From the NCBI RefSeq assembly GCF_000717715.1, contig NZ_JOAI01000005.1, forward strand, positions 329,009 through 393,008: 64,000 nucleotides of DNA. Reading direction: 5' to 3'. Every line of letters begins with the position of its first letter. Position 1 is the first letter of the stretch. This DNA is from Streptomyces sp. NRRL B-24484. Its GTDB lineage: Bacteria; Actinomycetota; Actinomycetes; Streptomycetales; Streptomycetaceae. Made by a program: the position numbers and the translations under genes. Below are positions 59,575-64,000 of this stretch, in pieces. Below the pieces are notes generated by a model. It was not told where the DNA came from. It made no database searches and saw nothing but the letters and a program-made list of their open reading frames with translations.

Positions 59575-60360
59575 GTGGACGGATTCCTGGGGTGGGCCGC
59601 CCGGCTGGGTGCGGGCGAGGTGGTGGCGGGGGCGCTGCTGCTCAACGCGGTGCTGTTCGTCTCGGCGGTGGCCGCCGGGCGGGTGCTGGTGCGGCGCTAC
59701 GGGGACCGCCGGGTGGCCCCGCCGCCCGGCCCGGTGACCGGGGCGGAGGTCGCCCTCACGGTGGTCGCCCTGCTGATCAACAGCGGTGTGGGGGTGGCCG
59801 GGTGGGCGCTGTGGAAGGCGGGCCTGGTGACCCTCTCGGCCTCGACCGGTCCGCGGGTGCTGCTCGAACTCCTGGCGTTCACGCTGGTCATGGACGTCCT
59901 GGCGTACGCGGCGCACTGGATCGCGCACCGCCGCCGGCTGTACCGGCTGGCCCACGAGCTCCACCACCGCTACCCGGATCCGCGGCCGTCGACGCTGTTC
60001 GTCCTGCACCCGCTGGAGGCGTTGGGCTTCGGCGGCGCCTGGCTGGCGATCCTGACGGTGTGGGAGCTGTCGGCGCTCGCGCTGGGCGGGTTCGTGCTGC
60101 TGAACCTGGTGTTCGGGCTGCTCGGCCACCTCGGGGTGGAGCCGCTGCCGGCCCGGGTCCGGCGGTGGCCGGTGTTCCGCTGGGTGGCGCTGCCGATGTT
60201 CCACATCGGCCACCACCTCGACCCGGGTGTGAACTTCGGTTTCTACACCACCGTGTGGGACCGCCTGTTCGGGACGGTCGACCCGGCGTACGACCGGATG
60301 CGACACGCCGTCGACCCTGCCGCCGCCCGGCTGCCGGATGCCCTTCAATCACCGGCATGA
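59575..60360 (+). CDS. Fatty acid hydroxylase/sterol desaturase superfamily protein
   Basis: A 261-residue membrane protein. The eight-His iron site is visible as HWIAHRRRLYRLAHELHHRYPD, HPLEALG, GLLGHLGVEPLP and HIGHHLDP. Four to five hydrophobic helices frame it. Members hydroxylate or desaturate lipid chains with di-iron chemistry; sterols or carotenoid-like lipids are possible substrates. GTG 59575 is the best start from context. Its stop overlaps the HIT gene (ATGA). Confidence 0.82.
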   Translation: MDGFLGWAARLGAGEVVAGALLLNAVLFVSAVAAGRVLVRRYGDRRVAPPPGPVTGAEVALTVVALLINSGVGVAGWALWKAGLVTLSASTGPRVLLELLAFTLVMDVLAYAAHWIAHRRRLYRLAHELHHRYPDPRPSTLFVLHPLEALGFGGAWLAILTVWELSALALGGFVLLNLVFGLLGHLGVEPLPARVRRWPVFRWVALPMFHIGHHLDPGVNFGFYTTVWDRLFGTVDPAYDRMRHAVDPAAARLPDALQSPA

Positions 60361-60773
60361 GCTGCATCTTCTGCGAGGTCGTGGCGGGCGGGGCGGACAC
60401 CCACCGGGTGTTCGAGGACGAGGCCGCGGTCGCCTTCCTGGACCACCGTCCGCTGTTCCCCGGCCATGTCCTGGTCGTGCCGCGGCGGCACGTACCGACC
60501 CTGACCGACCTGGCACCGGAGGAGATCGGGCCGTACTTCGCCCGCGTGCAGCGGATCGCCGCGGCCGTCGAGTCGGCGATGGCGGCGGCCGGCAGCTTCG
60601 TCGCCGCGAACAACCGGGTCAGCCAGTCGGTGCCGCACCTGCACGTCCACGTGGTGCCGCGCAATCCCAAGGACGGCCTGCGCGGCTTCTTCTGGCCGCG
60701 GACGCGCTACCGCGACGAGGCGCACGCCGCGGAGACGGCCGCCCTGATCGCCGCCGCACTGGCGGCCGGCTGA
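60357..60773 (+). CDS. HIT-family hydrolase
   Basis: A 138-residue histidine-triad protein: SCIFCEVVAG at the start (Cys pair), DHRPLFPGHVLVVPRRHVPTL in the middle and the active-site triad SVPHLHVHVVPR. It hydrolyses nucleoside phosphoramidates or dinucleoside polyphosphates. It overlaps the preceding gene by four bases. Confidence 0.92.
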   Translation: MSCIFCEVVAGGADTHRVFEDEAAVAFLDHRPLFPGHVLVVPRRHVPTLTDLAPEEIGPYFARVQRIAAAVESAMAAAGSFVAANNRVSQSVPHLHVHVVPRNPKDGLRGFFWPRTRYRDEAHAAETAALIAAALAAG

Positions 60774-60823
60774 CGGCACCGGGGCGGGCCGGCCTGTCAG
60801 AGCGGTACGGCATGCTCCGGGGC

Positions 60824-61348
60824 ATGGACAAGCAGCAGTTCTGGGACGTGATCGAAGCAGCCCGCCGGCCGGGCCCGGAGGACGCCGAGGCCGTCGTCGG
60901 GCGGGCCACCGCCCTGCTCGCCGTCCGGCCGCGCCAGGAGATCCTCGCCGCACAGCAGTTGCTGTGGGACCTGATGGCGGAGTCGTACCGCGGTGACCTC
61001 TGGGGTGCCGCGTACCTGATCAACGGCGGCTGCTCGGACGACGCCTTCGACTACTTCCGCGGCTGGCTGATCGTGCAGGGCCGCGAGGTGTTCGAGCGGG
61101 CCGTCGCCGCGCCGGACACCCTCGCCGAACTGCCGTCCGTCCGCGAAGCGGCCGCGAACCGCGAGGAGCTGGACTGCGAGCGGGCGCTCGGCCTGGCCTG
61201 GGACGCCCATCTCGCCGCCACCGGCGAGCAGATGTCCGGCGACTGCTACACGATCGCCTGTCCGGAGATCGCCTTCGACTGGGACTTCGACGACGCGGCG
61301 GAGACCGCCCGGCGCCTGCCCCGGCTCGCGGCCCTGTACGGGGAGTGA
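60824..61348 (+). CDS. DUF4240 protein
   Basis: A 174-residue protein beginning MDKQQFWDVIEAAR, the hallmark of DUF4240, with LLWDLMAESYRGDLWGAAYLINGG and DDAFDYFRGWLIVQGREVFERAV. The function is unknown. In-frame ATG 60812 is an alternative start. It follows the HIT gene by 50 bp. Confidence 0.85.
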   Translation: MDKQQFWDVIEAARRPGPEDAEAVVGRATALLAVRPRQEILAAQQLLWDLMAESYRGDLWGAAYLINGGCSDDAFDYFRGWLIVQGREVFERAVAAPDTLAELPSVREAAANREELDCERALGLAWDAHLAATGEQMSGDCYTIACPEIAFDWDFDDAAETARRLPRLAALYGE

Positions 61349-61432
61349 AGCCGGCGTCCGCACCCAACCCGCGTGCCCGACACGCGCTTCGGCCACCGGC
61401 CGCCCGCGCCCCGGCCCGCGCACAATGACGGT

Positions 61433-61606
61433 ATGACAGTTCCCTTGAAGTTCAGCGGGGCCTCGAAGAACCTGACCTTCGACGAACTGGAGAAGTTCGT
61501 CCACGCCGCACGCCGGGCGGGGGTGGTCGGGAAGCAGCCCGTCACCGCCGTCGTCTCCACCACCGGCAAGCTCAAGCAGCTCCAGGTCCTCCTCGACGAG
61601 GAGTGA
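61433..61606 (+). CDS. Small conserved-looking protein (57 aa)
   Basis: A 57-residue product, MTVPLKFSGASKNLTFDELEKFV onward (key: FDELEKFVHAARRAGV, then VTAVVSTTGKLKQLQVLL). The helix followed by two amphipathic strands and a lack of low complexity suggest a real small protein. The function is unknown. No strong ribosome site precedes ATG 61433. Confidence 0.65.
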   Translation: MTVPLKFSGASKNLTFDELEKFVHAARRAGVVGKQPVTAVVSTTGKLKQLQVLLDEE

Positions 61607-61717
61607 CGCCCGCGGCGGGAAACCGACCCGCGGCGGGGAACCGGTTCGAGCCCGCCCCCGTCCTTCGGCGAGAATGTGCACGTACCGAGCACGTCCGCAC
61701 CGAGGAGACGACGCACG

Positions 61718-62563
61718 TTGGCCAGCCGGAAACCCTCCCCCGCGCCCGCCCCGGACCGCCCCGACCTGCGGTCCGACTGCTCGCGCTGCTTCGGCCTGTG
61801 CTGCGTCGCGCTGCCGTTCGCCGCCTCCTCGGACTTCGCCGCCACCAAGGACGCCGGCACGCCCTGCACCAACCTGCGGGCCGACTTCCGCTGCGGCATC
61901 CACACCCGGTTGCGCGAGGAGGGCTACCGCGGCTGCACCGTCTTCGAGTGCTTCGGCGCGGGCCAGAAGGTCTCGCAGATCACCTTCGGCGGCGAGGACT
62001 GGCGGCAGGACCCGGGATCGGCCCGGCGGATGTTCGCCGTGTTCCCCGTGCTGCGGCAGCTGCAGGAGCTGCTGCACTACCTCGCCGAGGGCCTCGCCCT
62101 GCCCGCCGCCCGCCCGGTCCACCCCGAGCTGCAGCGCGCCTTCGACGCCACCGAGCGGCTCACCCTCGGCACCGCCGAGGAGATCACCGCGCTGGACGTC
62201 CCCGCCCTCCGCCAGGAGGTCAACACCCTGCTGCTGCGGGTCGGCGAGCTCGTCCGGGCCGGCGTGCCCGGCCGCACCCGCAACCACCGCGGCGCGGACC
62301 TGATGGGCGCCCGGCTCAGGGGCGCGAACCTGCGCGGCGCCAACCTGCGCGGCGCGCTGCTGATCGCCGCCGACCTCGGCCGGGCCGACCTTCGCAGCGC
62401 CGACCTCATCGGAGCCGACCTGCGGGACGCCGACCTGAGCGGGGCCGACCTCACCGGCGCGGTCTTCCTCACCCAGTCGCAGGTCAACGCCGCCCGCGGC
62501 GACGCCGCGACCCGGCTGCCGGCCGGCCTGGACCGCCCGGCCCACTGGGCACCGGCCCGCTGA
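61718..62563 (+). CDS. Pentapeptide-repeat protein with N-terminal CxxCxxxCC motif
   Basis: A 281-residue protein. The N-terminus has SDCSRCFGLCC, a YkgJ-like metal-binding Cys cluster, then CTNLRADFRCGIH and GCTVFECFG. A helical middle (MFAVFPVLRQLQELLHYLAEGLAL) leads to about a dozen A(D/N)LxX pentapeptide units (ADLMGARLRGANLRGANLRG; ADLGRADLRSADLIGADL), a right-handed beta-helix. Such proteins can mimic DNA or act as scaffolds. TTG 61718 with GAGGAG upstream is the favoured start; GTG 61676 is possible. Confidence 0.8.
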   Translation: MASRKPSPAPAPDRPDLRSDCSRCFGLCCVALPFAASSDFAATKDAGTPCTNLRADFRCGIHTRLREEGYRGCTVFECFGAGQKVSQITFGGEDWRQDPGSARRMFAVFPVLRQLQELLHYLAEGLALPAARPVHPELQRAFDATERLTLGTAEEITALDVPALRQEVNTLLLRVGELVRAGVPGRTRNHRGADLMGARLRGANLRGANLRGALLIAADLGRADLRSADLIGADLRDADLSGADLTGAVFLTQSQVNAARGDAATRLPAGLDRPAHWAPAR

Positions 62564-62592
62564 GCGTCCCCGGACAACCCCCAGGCGACCCC

Positions 62593-63230
62593 GTGGACGA
62601 TCCGCCGGAGGCGCTCTGCGTCCGGCTGCACCGCGGGCTGCGCGGCGAGGGCCCGTTGACGGCGGCCGACGCGGCCGCGCTCGGCTGTGCGCTGCTGGAC
62701 CTCGGCCACGACGGCCCGGCGGTCCGCGAGGCGGTGGAACGCCGGCCGGCCGACGTCCCGCCGGCCGAACTCCCCGGCCTCGCCGCAGGGCTGCTCGCCG
62801 AGGCGGGGTTCGAGCCCGGCTTCGACCTCGTCCCGGAGCAGCTGGAGACCCTGCGCCGGGCACTGGACACCGTCCTGCAGGACCTTCCCGCGCCCGGGGC
62901 CGCCTGGTCGTCCGGGACGGCTGGTACCCGCCCTCCGCGGGCGTGGTCCTCGCCGGCGGTTGGCTGCACGGCGGCGGTCTGCCCGTCTCCGCCGGCGGCG
63001 ACCCGGCCACGGCGGTGGCGGCCGTCGCCGCGCACGTCCAGGAGAGCCTGATGGAGCGCGACCGCCGGGTCCTGCCGCTCTGCCCCGAGCACGGCCTCGG
63101 CCTGCACGCCGTCCGGCAGTCCGGCACGGCCGGCTGGTGGTGCGCGGCGGGCAGCCACCCGGCCGGCGGGATCGGCCGGCCGCCGCGGACCGGCCGAAAT
63201 CGGGATGACCGCCCGGGGTGCCGCGCATAG
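62593..63230 (+). pseudogene. Hypothetical gene broken by one frameshift
   Basis: GTG 62593 opens a helical frame (PEALCVRLHRGLRGEGPLTAADAAALGCALLDLG; FDLVPEQLETLRRALDTVL). Near 62890-62905 the coding character jumps to another frame, which continues LVVRDGWYPPSAGVVLAGGWLHGG, AVAAVAAHVQESLMERD and CPEHGLGLHAV to a stop at 63230. The first frame past this point is Arg/Ser/Pro-rich nonsense. One missing base in the GGGG-containing stretch restores a ~210-residue protein. It is a true mutation or a sequence error. Confidence 0.65.
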
Positions 63231-63267
63231 GCTCCGCGGGACGTCCGCGCACAGCCCTGGAGCCCGA

Positions 63268-63870
63268 GTGACCGATCAGCCGTTCCGCGCCGTCCGGGCC
63301 GTCCACGACGACCTGGGCCTGACCGTCTACCAGGCGTACCCGGCGGAGATAGCGGAGGCGGCGCTGGCTGCGGGCACCTTCGTGCCGCCGTTCAAGCGCG
63401 GCCGGATGACCTGGATCAAGCCCTCGTTCCGCTGGATGATGTACCGCTCGGGCTGGGCGTCAAGGCCGGGCCAGGAGCGGGTGCTGGCCGTCCGGATCGG
63501 GCGGGACGGCTTCGAGCAGGCCCTCGCGCTGGCCTGCCCCAGCCACCACGACCGGCGCTGCCACGCCACGGCGGAGGAGTGGCGCACGGAGCTGGCGGCC
63601 AGCCCCGTGCGGGTGCAGTGGGACCCGGAGCGCTCCACCCGGCTCGGCGCACTGGAGCACCGCGCCCTGCAACTCGGCCTGTCCGGACGGGCGGTGACCG
63701 GCTACGTCGACGACTGGATCCTGGGGATCACCGATGTGACCGCGCTGGCGCACGAGGCCCGGGCCCTGGTCCGCGACGGCCGCACCGACCTCGCCGACGC
63801 ACTGATCCCGGCCGAGACCCCGTACCCGCTGCCCGGGCACCTGGCGGCCCGGATCGGCGCCGACGTCTGA
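63268..63870 (+). CDS. DUF4291 protein
   Basis: A 200-residue protein with the DUF4291 core: LTVYQAYPAEIAEAALAAG, GRMTWIKPSFRWMMYRSGW and VRVQWDPERSTRLGALEHRALQLGLSG. The function of the family is unknown. GGAG lies six bases before GTG 63268. Confidence 0.9.
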   Translation: MTDQPFRAVRAVHDDLGLTVYQAYPAEIAEAALAAGTFVPPFKRGRMTWIKPSFRWMMYRSGWASRPGQERVLAVRIGRDGFEQALALACPSHHDRRCHATAEEWRTELAASPVRVQWDPERSTRLGALEHRALQLGLSGRAVTGYVDDWILGITDVTALAHEARALVRDGRTDLADALIPAETPYPLPGHLAARIGADV

Positions 63871-63985
63871 GCCCCTCCGGCCACCGTCCCGCCCCGTTCA
63901 GGACTCCGTTGGGAAATCCGCAAACCGGTGATGGCGGATGGTCCTGGCTGCCATGATCGGCCTGTTCGTCGATCGAGGGGGCCGG

Positions 63986-64000
63986 GTGTCGCTGGAGCCG
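63986..64000 (+). CDS. Possible start of a gene running off the window
   Basis: CGAGGGGGCCGG precedes GTG 63986, which opens a frame (V-S-L-E-P) to the window edge. An upstream ATG at 63953 is in the same frame. Too little is visible to name it. Confidence 0.3.

Noticed and set aside
1..64000. tRNA, rRNA, CRISPR arrays, insertion sequences or attachment sites
   Set aside because: I looked for cloverleaf-like segments, evenly spaced repeats, transposase motifs and flanking inverted repeats and saw none I could support.

Overview
The window is very GC-rich actinomycete DNA. Third codon positions are G or C almost throughout, and GTG starts and ATGA/TGATG gene overlaps are common. A Streptomyces-type conservon, a two-EF-hand protein, F420/LLM oxidoreductases and an MmyB-type regulator point to a Streptomycetaceae genome (Streptomyces or Kitasatospora). 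I see no rRNA, tRNA, CRISPR array or insertion sequence. Long antisense open frames are everywhere; I treat them as a by-product of base composition.

Layout. 1-12.5 kb holds mostly housekeeping or widely conserved genes: a cut GAF protein, an acyl-CoA dehydrogenase homologue without the usual catalytic Glu, a four-gene conservon (cvnA-D: kinase-like protein, roadblock protein, DUF742 protein, small GTPase), an EamA exporter, a double-TrkA-N potassium-channel-like protein, an EF-hand protein, an Fpg/Nei DNA glycosylase, a PfkB hexose kinase and a LuxR-type regulator. 12.7-13.7 kb holds a small exported peptide gene followed by a response regulator.

13.9-30.2 kb is the most striking region, a RiPP biosynthetic locus. 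A 54-residue precursor (28106-27942) has a double-glycine leader and a Ser-rich core with two Cys. A stem-loop follows it, then a tightly coupled operon: cytochrome P450, HlyD-like secretion protein, C39-peptidase ABC exporter, second NHLM-type ABC exporter, LanM-like protein, fused E1-like/YcaO azoline synthetase and SagB-type FMN dehydrogenase. A divergent ABC-2 transporter pair is a candidate for immunity. The LanM-like enzyme keeps most dehydratase residues but lacks the zinc ligands of the LanC cyclase domain. The set suggests a linear azole peptide carrying dehydroamino acids, made by an unusual pairing of LanM and YcaO enzymes.

30.3-37 kb holds an FAD oxidoreductase, a lipoprotein, a GrpE paralogue, a TetR regulator with a DHA2 drug exporter (a 12-bp perfect inverted repeat lies at the exporter promoter), and a MarR regulator divergent from a small membrane protein. 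37-50 kb, all on the minus strand, holds a molybdenum hydroxylase set (FAD subunit, fused 2Fe-2S/Mo subunit, ABM-domain membrane protein), an adenosine-kinase-like PfkB protein, two LLM oxidoreductases and a five-gene oligopeptide/nickel-type ABC importer. 50.5-57.2 kb is a second, compact candidate biosynthetic operon: an atypical LuxR regulator, then a Cys-rich protein, an asparagine-synthetase-type amidotransferase, a flavin reductase, an HpaB-type flavin monooxygenase and a methyltransferase, the last five overlapping. 57.3-64 kb holds an MmyB-type regulator, an MFS exporter, a fatty-acid-hydroxylase-type membrane protein, a HIT protein, DUF4240 and DUF4291 proteins, a pentapeptide-repeat protein and one frameshifted gene.

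A recurrent intergenic element (core AACTGCGCA / CCCCGCGCCCCT, often beside a CCTCCCGGCC hairpin) appears at several operon ends.
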